This document shows, piece after piece, positions 29,062-40,632 of a DNA stretch of 64,000 nt. This stretch comes from Pyrinomonas methylaliphatogenes. GTDB lineage: Bacteria; Acidobacteriota; Blastocatellia; Pyrinomonadales; Pyrinomonadaceae. The notes under the pieces are model-generated. The model saw nothing but the letters and a program-made list of their open reading frames with translations, searched no databases and was not told where the DNA came from. Numbering within the stretch: position 1 is the stretch's first letter; every line of letters starts with the position of its first letter. Location of the stretch: positions 248,001-312,000 of the forward strand of contig NZ_CBXV010000001.1 in NCBI RefSeq assembly GCF_000820845.2, in the 5' to 3' direction. The position numbers and the translations under genes were made by a program.

Positions 29062-29670
29062 GTGAAGATGGGAACAGAGGAGCGCAATTTCGATCGTGAA
29101 GAGGCCTGGAGGCTTCTTTGTGAGTATACGAAGAATGAGGCTTTGCGGCGTCATGCGCTAGCCGTTGAGGCCGCGATGCGCGCTTGTGCGACGAAGTATG
29201 GCGGACCAGAGGATGATCCGAACGTCTGGGGATTGGTTGGCTTGCTGCACGATCTTGATTATGAGATGTATCCGACGCCGGATCAGCATCCATATCGCGG
29301 AGCGGAGATACTACGTGAGCGCGGCTATCCTGAAGATTTCATTCGCGCCATTTTAAGTCATGCGTCCTATACGGGAGTGCCGCGCGACACGCAGATGGCG
29401 CGTGCGCTATTCGCTTGCGACGAACTATGCGGTTTCCTCGTCGCCTGCGCGCTTGTGCGCCCCTCGCGTAGCTTCGACGATATGGAGGTCTCTTCGGTTA
29501 AGAAGAAGTTGAAGGATAAGGCCTTCGCGCGTAACGTCAGCCGCGAGGACATACGCCAAGGGGCGGCGGAGCTCGGTGTCGATCTCGATGAGCATATAGG
29601 TTTCGTCATCCAAGCTTTGCGCCCGGTGCAGCGTGAGTTGGGGCTTGGGGCGATCAGCCGAGGAATCTGA
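29062..29670 (+). CDS. HD-domain hydrolase
   Basis: 202 aa; GTG at 29062 is preceded by AGGGG at 29053-29057, with ATG 29068 as the alternative. The HD ligands are visible: His31 (RRHALAVE), His63-Asp64 (LLHDLDYE), His100 (ILSHASYTG) and Asp120 (FACDELCG). The fold is that of small phosphohydrolases of the predicted-hydrolase type; the substrate is not known. The end overlaps by 17 bp the 3' end of the small membrane protein on the other strand. Confidence 0.8.
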   Translation: MKMGTEERNFDREEAWRLLCEYTKNEALRRHALAVEAAMRACATKYGGPEDDPNVWGLVGLLHDLDYEMYPTPDQHPYRGAEILRERGYPEDFIRAILSHASYTGVPRDTQMARALFACDELCGFLVACALVRPSRSFDDMEVSSVKKKLKDKAFARNVSREDIRQGAAELGVDLDEHIGFVIQALRPVQRELGLGAISRGI

Positions 29671-29938
29671 GATATGCGAGGAGGATGATCGCCATCCAGA
29701 GAGCGGAGAGAAGGCAGGTGAGGAGGGCTTGCCATTTGCGCCAACGCGCCGTGTGGCGGTAGATGAAGATGGCGGCCCAGAGCGTCGTCAGCAACGGGAA
29801 GACGAGGAAGCTCAGTTCGAACCACCGATCGCGGCCCGGCGAGGCGGAGTCGGAGAGCAGGAATAGAAGCAAAGCATCCACGCCCGCGCTCGTCATCGTA
29901 GCCAGTGAAGATGCGGCGATAATAAACTTCCATCGCAT
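29654..29938 (-). CDS. small three-helix membrane protein, unknown
   Basis: 94 aa with hydrophobic segments at about residues 4-29 (FIIAASSLATMTSAGVDALL), 42-60 (ELSFLVFPLLTTLWAAIFIY) and 72-90 (LLTCLLSALWMAIILLAYL), separated by short charged loops. No family is recognised. The gene is squeezed between the HD gene (convergent, 17-bp overlap) and the start of the proline dehydrogenase region (divergent). Membrane-like composition and the clear start argue for a real gene, but it could be accidental. Confidence 0.5.
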   Translation of the reverse strand: MRWKFIIAASSLATMTSAGVDALLLFLLSDSASPGRDRWFELSFLVFPLLTTLWAAIFIYRHTARWRKWQALLTCLLSALWMAIILLAYLRFLG

Positions 29939-30053
29939 GAGAGATAGCTGGCTTGCGGCTGCCGGTCAAAAGATGTCATGGCGCCAAAACGCTGCCAAGG
30001 ATATCACAGGCTTCGGGATTTTGAACCCACAGTTTTCAGGGGAACATGCATCA

Positions 30054-30974
30054 ATGGTGACAAGAAACGCGCTCCTTTTTCTCGCGCAGCGCGAAGAGGT
30101 AAAGGGCATCATCACGCGCTTTCGCCCGTTCAGGAAGCTCACCGAACGCTTCGTCGCGGGCGAGGAGATGGAAGAGGCTATCGCCGTCGTCAACGAGCTG
30201 AATTCGAGCGGTTGTTTGGCTTCCCTGGACCACTTGAACGAGGCGGTCACTTCAGTCGCCGAAGCGGAGGCTGAAGTGCGTGAATATTGGCGTTTGCTCG
30301 CGCGCATCGACGAAGCGCGGGTGCGTTCCAACGTTTCGATCAAGCTGACGCAACTTGGTTTGAACATCGATCATGAGCTCGCTTACCGAAATGCGCGTGC
30401 GGTTGTGGCCGAGGCTGCGCAGCGTGGCAATTTCGTCCGCATAGACATGGAATCGTCCAACGTCACGCAGATCACGATCGATATTTTCAAACGTCTGCGC
30501 GCGGAGTTTGGCTTGAACGATGTGGGCATCGTCCTGCAGGCTTATCTTCGCCGGACTTACGATGATCTGCTCGACCTTTTGAGACTGCCGGCGCGCATCA
30601 GACTCTGCAAGGGAGCTTATAATGAACCGCCAACGGTCGCCTTCCCGGACAAAGGTGAAGTCGATCGGAACTTCATCCGCCTTATGCAGATCCTACTTTC
30701 GAGCGGCATCTATCACGGGATCGCGACGCATGATGAGAGGATGATCGCCGCAACCATCGATTACGCACAACGTCAAGGCATCGGCAAAGAGGCGTTCGAG
30801 TTTCAGATGCTCTACGGGATAAGGCGCGACCTGCAGGAGCAACTTGCCCGTGAAGGGTATAACGTGCGCATCTATGTGCCGTATGGCAAGCATTGGTATC
30901 CGTACTTCATGCGCCGTTTGGCGGAAAGGCCGGCAAACATCTGGTTTGTGGTGAAGAACTTGTTCAAGGGATGA
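30054..30974 (+). CDS. proline dehydrogenase (monofunctional PRODH)
   Basis: 306 aa from ATG 30054 (AGGGGA at 30038), which matches monofunctional thermophile-type PRODH; the frame is open further upstream but has no similarity there. Family segments: VSIKLTQLGLNID near residue 98, VRIDMESS, GIVLQAYLRRTYDDLLDLL, RIRLCKGAYNEPPTVAF with the FAD-contacting Arg/Lys, GIATHDERMIAATIDYA, and EFQMLYGIRRDLQEQLAREGYNVRIYVPYG. It oxidises proline to pyrroline-5-carboxylate with FAD; the P5C dehydrogenase is not adjacent. Confidence 0.92.
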   Translation: MVTRNALLFLAQREEVKGIITRFRPFRKLTERFVAGEEMEEAIAVVNELNSSGCLASLDHLNEAVTSVAEAEAEVREYWRLLARIDEARVRSNVSIKLTQLGLNIDHELAYRNARAVVAEAAQRGNFVRIDMESSNVTQITIDIFKRLRAEFGLNDVGIVLQAYLRRTYDDLLDLLRLPARIRLCKGAYNEPPTVAFPDKGEVDRNFIRLMQILLSSGIYHGIATHDERMIAATIDYAQRQGIGKEAFEFQMLYGIRRDLQEQLAREGYNVRIYVPYGKHWYPYFMRRLAERPANIWFVVKNLFKG

Positions 30975-31090
30975 GGATATCTCTCGGGTAACGAAGGCGC
31001 CTTTTGGGTGTAAACTCTTGGTGACGCCGTCTATGCGACCGCATGCTCGGCGCGGGTGAACGGGAGGCGCTCGCGGGCGTGGAGAGGATT

Positions 31091-31585
31091 ATGATTTGGA
31101 TATTGTGGATCGTGTTCGGCGTGATCTTGATCATCGCTGAGATCTTCACCACGGGGTTCGTCCTTCTATGGTTCGGGATCGGCGCATTCATTGCGGCGCT
31201 CATGAGCCTTTTGGGCTTCGGGTATGTCGTTCAGTTCATCGCCTTCTTCTTCGTTTCATCCGTTTTGACCGCCGCTTCGCGCACCATTTGGGCCAAGTAT
31301 CTGTTCCGCGAGGAGGGCGGGACGGGCCTCAAAACCGGGGTCGATGCGCTGCCCGGAAAAGTGGGAACCGTCGTGCTGCCGAGTCGCGGCGCGCTCAACG
31401 AAGGTGCGGTGAAGGTCTATGGTTCCGTGTGGACCGCATATCCGGTCGAGGGGGAAGCGCCGCTCGAGGCTGGCGAGCGAGTGATCGTCGAGCGGGTCCA
31501 AGGAGCTTCGATCTATGTGCGTCGTTTCGATGCGTTACCCGAGTGGCGGAGATCAGAGTTGAAGGATAAAAACGAATCGGCGTGA
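31091..31585 (+). CDS. NfeD-family membrane protein
   Basis: 164 aa from ATG 31091, chosen for GGAGAGG immediately upstream. Two to three transmembrane segments (IWILWIVFGVILIIAEIF; FGIGAFIAALMSLLGF; VVQFIAFFFVSSVL) are followed by a C-terminal OB-fold (GKVGTVVLPSRGALNEGAVKV ... VEGEAPLEAGERVIVERVQG). This is short NfeD, often paired with a stomatin/SPFH protein, which is not seen here. It is convergent with the PP2C gene (11 bp apart). Confidence 0.8.
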   Translation: MIWILWIVFGVILIIAEIFTTGFVLLWFGIGAFIAALMSLLGFGYVVQFIAFFFVSSVLTAASRTIWAKYLFREEGGTGLKTGVDALPGKVGTVVLPSRGALNEGAVKVYGSVWTAYPVEGEAPLEAGERVIVERVQGASIYVRRFDALPEWRRSELKDKNESA

Positions 31586-31596
31586 AAGTTCGCTTC

Positions 31597-32487
31597 TCAA
31601 AGGAGCTTGAGTAGCTCTTCGGGGATCTCGTCGAAATGGGTCTCCTCCTCGACGGTGATCTCATTCGATTCAGCGACCTTCAGCTCATCTCCCGTGAAAC
31701 GGGCGAGGATCAGGGTGATGTTGTCTTCACCGCCGCGTTGATTAGCCCGTTCGATCAGCGCCTCGCCTGCGGCTTGAAGATCGGTCGCGCGATTGAGCGT
31801 GTCGAAGAGCTCTTCGGCCTCCAGTTTGTTCGAGAGCCCATCGCTGCAAAGCAGCAACGTATCGGACTCGCGCAACTTGAGCTTGCCGGTTACGGGATTG
31901 ATCTCGCGCTGGGCCCCTAAGGCTTGGAGGATGACGTTGCGGAACATGTGTATCCTCGCCTCTTCTTCTGTGATCTGGCCCATGTCGATCAGGCGTTGGA
32001 CGAGCGATTGATCGCGCGTGAGCAATTTGATCTGCGCGCCGCGGATGAGGTAAGCGCGGCTATCGCCGATTTGGATGAGGCCGAGTTCGCCTCGTTTGAT
32101 GGCTGCGCCCGTAAAAGTCGCTCCCATACCGTTGCAACATGGATCATTGAGGCTGCGACGGTGAATGGCGAGATTGGCGTAGAGCACGGCTTCGCGCAAC
32201 CGTTCGAGAAGCGGCCGTTCGCTTCGGCTTTCCATCGCGAGCCGGTCGCGCACGGATTCGACGGCCATACGACTGGCGATATCGCCGGCGAGCGCGCCGC
32301 CCATCCCATCTGATACAGCCAAGACGATCCCTTCCGGCCCGACCTCGAGCCGCCTCATCTCGGGCGGAAAGCTCCCTTCGGAAGCTGTTAGGGCGCGACC
32401 CGTGTGCAGATCGAGGACGAGGAAGTTGTCCTCGTTATTCTTCCTAGTGCGCCCGATATCGGTCTTGGCGTAAACTTCGGCGATCAT
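31597..32487 (-). CDS. PP2C-type protein serine/threonine phosphatase
   Basis: 296 aa from ATG 32487. All PPM metal motifs are present: KTDIGRTRKNNEDNF, LAVSDGMGGALAGDIAS, GDSRAYLIR, LLLCSDGLSNKL and RGGEDNITLILARF. This is the bacterial Stp1-like branch, expected to reverse Hanks-type kinase phosphorylation. No kinase is adjacent. It lies 25 bp after the cystathionine synthase-like gene, same strand. Confidence 0.92.
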   Translation of the reverse strand: MIAEVYAKTDIGRTRKNNEDNFLVLDLHTGRALTASEGSFPPEMRRLEVGPEGIVLAVSDGMGGALAGDIASRMAVESVRDRLAMESRSERPLLERLREAVLYANLAIHRRSLNDPCCNGMGATFTGAAIKRGELGLIQIGDSRAYLIRGAQIKLLTRDQSLVQRLIDMGQITEEEARIHMFRNVILQALGAQREINPVTGKLKLRESDTLLLCSDGLSNKLEAEELFDTLNRATDLQAAGEALIERANQRGGEDNITLILARFTGDELKVAESNEITVEEETHFDEIPEELLKLL

Positions 32488-32512
32488 ATGGCGGAATGGG
32501 ACCAAACGCGCT

Positions 32513-33652
32513 TCAAATCCGCGCGAGTGCCTGGTCCAGATCGGCGATGATATCTTCGACATCTTCGAGGCCGACGGAGATGCGCACCAAACCGTCGGTG
32601 ATGCCGAGCCGTGCGCGCACTTCGGGCGCGACGGCAGCGTGGGTCATCGTCGCCGGATGCGAGATGAGCGTCTCGACTCCGCCTAGGCTCTCGGCCAAGG
32701 TGCACAGGCGCACGGATTCAAGCACGGTGCGCGCTTTCTCCAACGATCCGGCGTCGAATGAGACCATGCCGCCGAAACCGCGTTGTTGGCGTTGGGCCAG
32801 TTCATGTTGTGGATGCGAGGCGAGCCCGGTGTAGTAAACCTTCTCGACCTTCGGATGTTCGGCCAAAAAGGCGGCGACGGCGCGCCCCGCGCGATCGTGT
32901 TGCTGCATGCGAAGGGCGAGCGTCTTCGTTCCGCGCAAGACGAGCCAAGAGTCGAATGGCGAGAGGATCGCTCCCGCGCTGTTTTGGATGAAGCCGAGAC
33001 GCTCGGCGCGCTCTTCGTCATTCAGGACGACGATGCCGCCCACCCCATCGGAGTGTCCGTTCAAGTATTTGGTCGTCGAATGGACGACGATATCGACGCC
33101 GAATTCTAGCGGTCGTTGCAGATAAGGCGACATGAAGGTGTTATCGCAAACGACGATCGCTCCGGCGGCATGCGCGATGTCGGAGACGGCGCGCAGGTCT
33201 GTGACGGCCATCACCGGATTGGTCGGCGTTTCGACGAAGACCATGCGCGTATTGGGCCGCAGCGCGCGTTCGACGTTGAGCGGATCGGTGGTGTCGACGA
33301 AACTGAACTCTATCCGGTAGTTGGAGAGGACGCGCGTGAAGAGGCGAAACGTCCCGCCATATGTGTTATCCGAGACGATGACGTGGTCATCCGCCTGGAC
33401 CAAGCGCAGGACCGCATCGATCGCGGCCATCCCCGAAGCGAAAGCGAAACCGAAACGCGCGCCCTCGAGAGCCGCGATGTTCCGCTCCAATGCCGAGCGC
33501 GTCGGATTGCGAGTGCGCGCGTATTCGTAACCTTTGTGCTTACCCAAGCCCTCTTGGGCGAAGGTCGATGTCTGGTAGATCGGGACCGTCACCGCGCCCG
33601 TCGTCGGGTCGGGTTCGTTGCCAGCGTGAATCGCGATCGTCGAAAAGCCCAT
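32513..33652 (-). CDS. cystathionine gamma-synthase/lyase family enzyme
   Basis: 379 aa. Fold-type I Cys/Met metabolism enzyme: TIAIHAGNEPDPTTGAVTVP, YARTRNPTRSALERNIAALE, FASGMAAIDAVL, YGGTFRLF, ETPTNPVMAVTDL, CDNTFMSPYLQRPLEFGVD and HSTTKYLNGHSDGVGG with Lys195 as the PLP lysine. Synthase and lyase (or homocysteine/methionine gamma-lyase) cannot be separated by eye. The location 57 bp after cysK suggests transsulfuration between cysteine and homocysteine. Confidence 0.9.
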   Translation of the reverse strand: MGFSTIAIHAGNEPDPTTGAVTVPIYQTSTFAQEGLGKHKGYEYARTRNPTRSALERNIAALEGARFGFAFASGMAAIDAVLRLVQADDHVIVSDNTYGGTFRLFTRVLSNYRIEFSFVDTTDPLNVERALRPNTRMVFVETPTNPVMAVTDLRAVSDIAHAAGAIVVCDNTFMSPYLQRPLEFGVDIVVHSTTKYLNGHSDGVGGIVVLNDEERAERLGFIQNSAGAILSPFDSWLVLRGTKTLALRMQQHDRAGRAVAAFLAEHPKVEKVYYTGLASHPQHELAQRQQRGFGGMVSFDAGSLEKARTVLESVRLCTLAESLGGVETLISHPATMTHAAVAPEVRARLGITDGLVRISVGLEDVEDIIADLDQALARI

Positions 33653-33709
33653 AACCTCAAAGTGAAGCCAGCGAGCGAAACGCGGAAGATCATTTCGGGA
33701 TTCGCTCGT

Positions 33710-34651
33710 CTAGCATTCGTTACCAAAATCGAAGATCCCTTGACTCATGTAGCGTTCGGCGCCATCGGGGAAGAGCGTCACCACGCGCTTGCCTTCGCCC
33801 AGCCTTTCGGCGACGCGCAGCGCCGCCGCCGCCGCCGCGCCGCTCGATCCGCCGCAGAGCACGCCTTCGGTGGCCGCCAATTTGCGCACCATCGCAAAGG
33901 CCTCGTCATCCGTAATCATGATGATCTCATCGACCACGTTCCAGTCAAGCACGGGAGGGATGAATTGCGATTGACCGATGCCCTCGACCTTGTGATCTCC
34001 GGGTGGACCACCGCCGAAGATCGAACCCTCGGGTTCGACCAGCACGCAAAGGGCGCGAGGGTTTATCTTCTTGACCGCGCGCGCGACGCCGGTGAAGGTT
34101 CCGGCTGTGCCCGCGCCGAGTACGACGGCATCGATCTGGCCCTCTAACTGTTCGATGATCTCTTGGGCTGTGGTCTGCTCATGAAAGTTCGGGTTGGCCG
34201 GATTGGCGAACTGTTGCGGGATGAAGCTGTTGGGGATCTGCCGCGCGAGTTCTTGCGCGCGTTCGATGGCGCCTTGCATTCCGGCCTCTTTGGAGACGTA
34301 CTCGATCTCTCCGCCCAGCGCCTCCATCACCTTCATCTTCTCGCGCGAGTATCCTTCGGGGACGCATAAGATGACGCGATAGCCGCGCGCCGCTCCGATC
34401 AAAGCTAAACCGATGCCCGTGTTGCCAGCCGTCGGTTCGATGATCGTCGCCCCCGGTTTCAAGAGGCCGCGGGCCTCGGCATCTAGGATCATGCCGAGCG
34501 CGGCGCGGTCTTTCACCGAACCTCCGGGATTGAAGTATTCGAGCTTCGCGTAGACTGAAGCGAGCGGTGGGCGAGCGAAACGTGCGAGATGTAACAGTGG
34601 TGTGCGACCGACAAGATCGATGATCTGTTCCGTTACCCCGAGCGACATCAA
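33710..34651 (-). CDS. cysK: cysteine synthase (O-acetylserine sulfhydrylase)
   Basis: 313 aa (ATG 34651 or 34648). IDLVGRTPLLHLARF, LEYFNPGGSVKDRAALGMI with PLP Lys47, EPTAGNTGIGLALIGAARGY, and the FIPQQFANPANPNFH segment match CysK. GAGTAGTFTGVARAVKKINP binds the PLP phosphate. It makes cysteine from O-acetylserine and sulfide, with the alternative of a cystathionine beta-synthase-like reaction. It heads the minus-strand series that includes the gamma-synthase/lyase and PP2C gene, with its own promoter at 34711-34740. Confidence 0.9.
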   Translation of the reverse strand: MMSLGVTEQIIDLVGRTPLLHLARFARPPLASVYAKLEYFNPGGSVKDRAALGMILDAEARGLLKPGATIIEPTAGNTGIGLALIGAARGYRVILCVPEGYSREKMKVMEALGGEIEYVSKEAGMQGAIERAQELARQIPNSFIPQQFANPANPNFHEQTTAQEIIEQLEGQIDAVVLGAGTAGTFTGVARAVKKINPRALCVLVEPEGSIFGGGPPGDHKVEGIGQSQFIPPVLDWNVVDEIIMITDDEAFAMVRKLAATEGVLCGGSSGAAAAAALRVAERLGEGKRVVTLFPDGAERYMSQGIFDFGNEC

Positions 34652-34710
34652 TCCCCCTTAAAGATCAGGTCCCACGCTTTGCGCGACCGCAATGCGAAAG
34701 AGCCTCGCTG

Positions 34711-34740
34711 GCATGTTAGACGCGCTTTGCGCGCACTGTC
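34711..34740 (-). promoter_or_regulatory. candidate sigma-70 promoter of cysK
   Basis: Minus strand: -35 TTGACA (34740-34735), 18-bp spacer, -10 TAACAT (34716-34711). The leader to the cysK start is about 55 nt. The spacer contains the near-palindrome GCGCGCAAAGCGCG, which could bind a regulator or could be chance in GC-rich DNA. Confidence 0.55.
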
Positions 34741-34804
34741 AAACGTCGTTTCGCGCCGCGTGTGCCGATCGTCGGAAGTTCGGCTCGCGAATCCGCCGGA
34801 TCTG

Positions 34805-34834
34805 TTGACAGAGATCGCACGCTCGGTTTATCGT
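34805..34834 (+). promoter_or_regulatory. candidate sigma-70 promoter of kdsB, leaderless arrangement
   Basis: TTGACA (34805-34810), 18-bp spacer and TATCGT (34829-34834). Transcription would begin near 34841-34843, almost on the GTG start codon at 34843, with no room for a Shine-Dalgarno site. It faces away from the cysK promoter at 34711-34740. Confidence 0.5.
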
Positions 34835-34842
34835 GAAGACCC

Positions 34843-37390
<2,548 letters not shown>

Positions 37391-37411
37391 GGGCGAGGTG
37401 AAGGGTTGAAG

Positions 37412-38257
37412 ATGAATGAGGCGACGGTTATGCCTTTCAGCGTCGGCGATGTGGTCTTCGGCGATGGACGGTTAACGGTCATCGCCGGGCCGTGTGTCAT
37501 CGAATCGCGCGAACATACTTTGATGCTGGCCCATGAGTTGCAGCGTCGCGCGCAGCGCGCCGGCCTCGATTTCGTCTTCAAATCATCTTTCGATAAGGCC
37601 AATCGCTCTTCGCATGAGAGCTTTCGCGGGCTCGGCATGCGCGTCGGTTTGGAGATTTTGCGCGCCGTGCGCGAGGAGACCGGAGCTCCCGTGACGACCG
37701 ACGTGCATGAGACAACGCAGGTCGAAGAGGTCGCTGAGGTCGCGGATATTTTGCAGATCCCCGCTTTCCTCTGCCGTCAAACCGATCTGATCGTGGCAGC
37801 GGCGCGGACCGGGCGCGCCGTCAACGTGAAGAAGGGGCAATTCCTCTCGCCTTACGATGCGCGCAACATCGTGCGCAAAGCGCGCGCTGCCGGTTGCGAA
37901 CGCCTCTTGCTGACCGAGCGCGGCACGACCTTCGGATATCACAACCTCGTCGTCGATATGCGCTCCTTCCCGATCATGCGCAGCTTCGGCGTGCCTGTGG
38001 TCTTCGACGTGACGCACTCCTTGCAACTGCCCGGCGGATTGGGGCATGCAACTGGCGGGCAAGCCGAATTCATCGAACCGCTGGCGCGCGCCGGAGTCGC
38101 CGCCGGAGTCGATGCCGTCTTTCTCGAAGTGCACGATGATCCGGCGCATGCCCCTTCGGATGGACCGAATATGCTGCCATTAGAGCGTTTCGAGCCGCTG
38201 CTCGAGATGCTTCGCGCGATCCATGAGTTGGTCCGCCGTAACGCTCCAGGATGGTGA
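37412..38257 (+). CDS. kdsA: 3-deoxy-8-phosphooctulonate synthase (Kdo-8-P synthase)
   Basis: 281 aa from ATG 37412 with AAGGG six bases upstream; a TTG at 37406 would add two residues. Family motifs: VIAGPCVIESREH, FKSSFDKANRSSHESFRG, TTDVHETTQVEEVAEVADIL, IPAFLCRQTDLIVAAA, VNVKKGQFLSPYDARNIV, LLTERGTTFGYHNLVVDMRS and VFDVTHSLQLPGG. It condenses PEP with arabinose-5-phosphate. Starts 21 bp after pyrG. Confidence 0.95.
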   Translation: MNEATVMPFSVGDVVFGDGRLTVIAGPCVIESREHTLMLAHELQRRAQRAGLDFVFKSSFDKANRSSHESFRGLGMRVGLEILRAVREETGAPVTTDVHETTQVEEVAEVADILQIPAFLCRQTDLIVAAARTGRAVNVKKGQFLSPYDARNIVRKARAAGCERLLLTERGTTFGYHNLVVDMRSFPIMRSFGVPVVFDVTHSLQLPGGLGHATGGQAEFIEPLARAGVAAGVDAVFLEVHDDPAHAPSDGPNMLPLERFEPLLEMLRAIHELVRRNAPGW

Positions 38258-38309
38258 TTCGTCGTCCCATCGCGCGACGAAGGGATTGAGCGAGTCTTCT
38301 GATTTGCAG

Positions 38310-40625
38310 ATGTTCCGCCTTTCACGCTCGGTTATGGTCATGAGGGGATGGGTATCTTCTTTCGTCATCATCTTCTTGCTCTTCGGCACAAAGGCGTTCG
38401 CTCAAGAGGAGGCTCGAGCGGCGTGGCAGATAATACGTTTCGAAGTCGCAGCGAGCGTCTCAGCGGCGACGCGCGCTTTGACCGTGCGGACGAAGCTCGC
38501 GGCGCGTAACGTCGGCCAGGGCGTCGGTCGCACTTTCACCGTGCGGTTGAATTCTGCGGCGCAAGTGAAATCGGCGTCCGTCAATGGCGCGAGCGCGACT
38601 TTCCGCTCGCGCGAAGAGCCGCGGACGAAGCTTCAGCAGACGACGGTCAATCTCCCGTCCTCGGTCGCGCCAAATCAGACGGTCACGCTCGAAATCGAAC
38701 ATAGCTTACCGGTCCAGCGGAACACGGGCTTGGCCGCCATCTCGCCGGAAGGCGCGCAATTCCTCCCGCTCGCTTTCTGGTATCCGATGCCGAACACGCC
38801 TTATTCCGCGCGCGGCGCTGATACGGCACCTTTTCAGTTGACCATCAGCGGTCTGAACGCGAACGAGAAGCCAGTTTCATCGGGGCGCGCTAACGGCAAT
38901 TCTTTCGACCAACCGCTTAACGCTCAACCGTTCTTCTTGACCGGGCGTTGGGAGGTGATCGAAGGCGCCGACGCTTCTCGTAACGTTAGCGCTTGGTTGC
39001 TCGCCGGTCCAACCGAGGAGGAACGGCAGGCGGCGGAGAGGCTGGTCAAACTGGCGAGTTCGGCGCGCGCTTTCTTTCAGGATCTTTTGGGGCCAGCGCC
39101 GGATGTGCCGATACGTCTGATCGCGGTTCGCCGCGGCGCCGGATTCAAAGATGGCGGGACACTGCTTTTGGAAGCCGCGGCGTTCCGTCGTTCGAAGATA
39201 GATTCATCGACCGCGCTGCTCATCGCCGAAACGGTCGCTGAATTGTGGCTCGGCGGCGCGACCCCGATCCGCGGCGAAGGATCGAGCGTGGTGCGCGAAG
39301 GGCTGGCGCGCTACTTGGCTCTGCTTTTCATCGAGAAGGAGTTCGGCAAGGAAGCGGCTGATGCCGAGCGCGACCGACAGCGGAGCGCCTATGCGGCTTT
39401 AGCGCGTCGCGATGGTCCGCTGTCGCAATCGTCGCCGCTCTTCGAGACGCATTTCGTCGCTGTGCCGAATAAAGGGGCGATGGTTTGGCGATTGGCGGAA
39501 AGAACGCTCGGTCGTGATGCGTTCTTGAGCGTCCTTCGCGCGCAATTGCAAGCCGGTCGCGAAAACGGCATCTCCTTATCCTCGCTTCGATCCGCGCTCG
39601 TCGAACGCGGCGGCGAGCGGCTTAAAGTTCTGCTCGATTACGAGTTGGATCAGCCCACCACCATGGATCTGCTCATCGGCTTGCCGCATCAGCAAGGGGG
39701 AGAGTGGGTCGCCGCTTTGCGCAACACTGGCCCAATCGATGCTTCGGTGACGGTACAGGCGACGACGGAGGGCGGCAAGAATCTATTGGCGGAGGCTGTT
39801 ATCCCAGCGCGAGATTTCGGCGAAGCCCGTTTCCGTACCGCGGAGCGAATCGCGCGCGTCGAAGTCGATCCGGAGAAATTCTATCCGCAGATAGATTACT
39901 CGAACGATGTCGCCCCGCACATGCCTTCAGTCGAAGAGGCTTTGAGCGAAGCTACGCGGCTTTTCACGCGCCAAGACTATGCGGGGGCGGAACGGATCGC
40001 CCGCGAGGGATTGTCGCGCTCGCCGCATGCCCAAGAGTTGCGTGTGATATTGGGGCGCGCGTTGCTCGCACAGAAGCGCTTGGATGATGCCGAACGAGAG
40101 TTTCGCGCCGTCATCGATGAAAAACTCCCAACCCCAGCCACCCTCTCTTGGGCGAACGTCGGTTTGGGAGAGATCGCTCTGCAAAGGGGGCAGACTGCGG
40201 AAGCCATAAAGCGTTTCGATGAGGCGGTCAGGAGCGAAGGACTACTCGCTGCCGTCATCGCGGCGCGGCAAGCGAGACTGCGCGCCGAATCTTCGCAAAG
40301 CTCGCCGCCGATCGATGAATCGGCGCGCGCTTTCTTCGCACAACTGGACCAGGCAATCAAAAGCGGCAGAAAAGCTGAGATCGAAGCGCTGATCATGCCC
40401 GGTGAGCTCAGCACGTTCGCCAGCGGGATCGTCGGCACGCAACCCGAACTTTGGCAAACGCATCTGTTGCGAACGGAACGCCAGAGCGGAGATCGGCTCG
40501 TCGCCGAAGCGACGATCAACGTCCGCGCGCTCGGACAGGAGAAGACCATCTCCGCCGTCCTTGTGCTCGCTCGCGCTGGCGCCGATTGGAAGCTCGTCGA
40601 AATACCCATCTTCGAGGAGCGCTGA
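38310..40625 (+). CDS. secreted M1-aminopeptidase-like protein with dead zinc site and TPR tail
   Basis: 771 aa from ATG 38310 (ATG 38334 also possible). An N-terminal leader (SFVIIFLLFGTKAFAQ) is followed by a beta-rich region like the M1 N-terminal saddle (residues 40-215) and an M1-like core. At residues 307-311 the zinc motif HExxH is replaced by ETVAE, followed by LWLGG where M1 enzymes have xWFGx; 18 residues later Glu330 in VREGLARY stands where the third ligand of HExxH-x18-E should be. The tail from about residue 560 has TPR-like repeats (ATRLFTRQDYAGAERIAREG, ELRVILGRALLAQKRLDDAE, EAIKRFDEAV) and an NTF2-like C-terminal region. It lies 52 bp after kdsA and 7 bp before kdsC, so it is probably part of the Kdo operon. 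A catalytic peptidase is unlikely; a scaffold or binding role is inferred. Confidence 0.75.
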   Translation: MFRLSRSVMVMRGWVSSFVIIFLLFGTKAFAQEEARAAWQIIRFEVAASVSAATRALTVRTKLAARNVGQGVGRTFTVRLNSAAQVKSASVNGASATFRSREEPRTKLQQTTVNLPSSVAPNQTVTLEIEHSLPVQRNTGLAAISPEGAQFLPLAFWYPMPNTPYSARGADTAPFQLTISGLNANEKPVSSGRANGNSFDQPLNAQPFFLTGRWEVIEGADASRNVSAWLLAGPTEEERQAAERLVKLASSARAFFQDLLGPAPDVPIRLIAVRRGAGFKDGGTLLLEAAAFRRSKIDSSTALLIAETVAELWLGGATPIRGEGSSVVREGLARYLALLFIEKEFGKEAADAERDRQRSAYAALARRDGPLSQSSPLFETHFVAVPNKGAMVWRLAERTLGRDAFLSVLRAQLQAGRENGISLSSLRSALVERGGERLKVLLDYELDQPTTMDLLIGLPHQQGGEWVAALRNTGPIDASVTVQATTEGGKNLLAEAVIPARDFGEARFRTAERIARVEVDPEKFYPQIDYSNDVAPHMPSVEEALSEATRLFTRQDYAGAERIAREGLSRSPHAQELRVILGRALLAQKRLDDAEREFRAVIDEKLPTPATLSWANVGLGEIALQRGQTAEAIKRFDEAVRSEGLLAAVIAARQARLRAESSQSSPPIDESARAFFAQLDQAIKSGRKAEIEALIMPGELSTFASGIVGTQPELWQTHLLRTERQSGDRLVAEATINVRALGQEKTISAVLVLARAGADWKLVEIPIFEER

Positions 40626-40632
40626 CCTGGCG

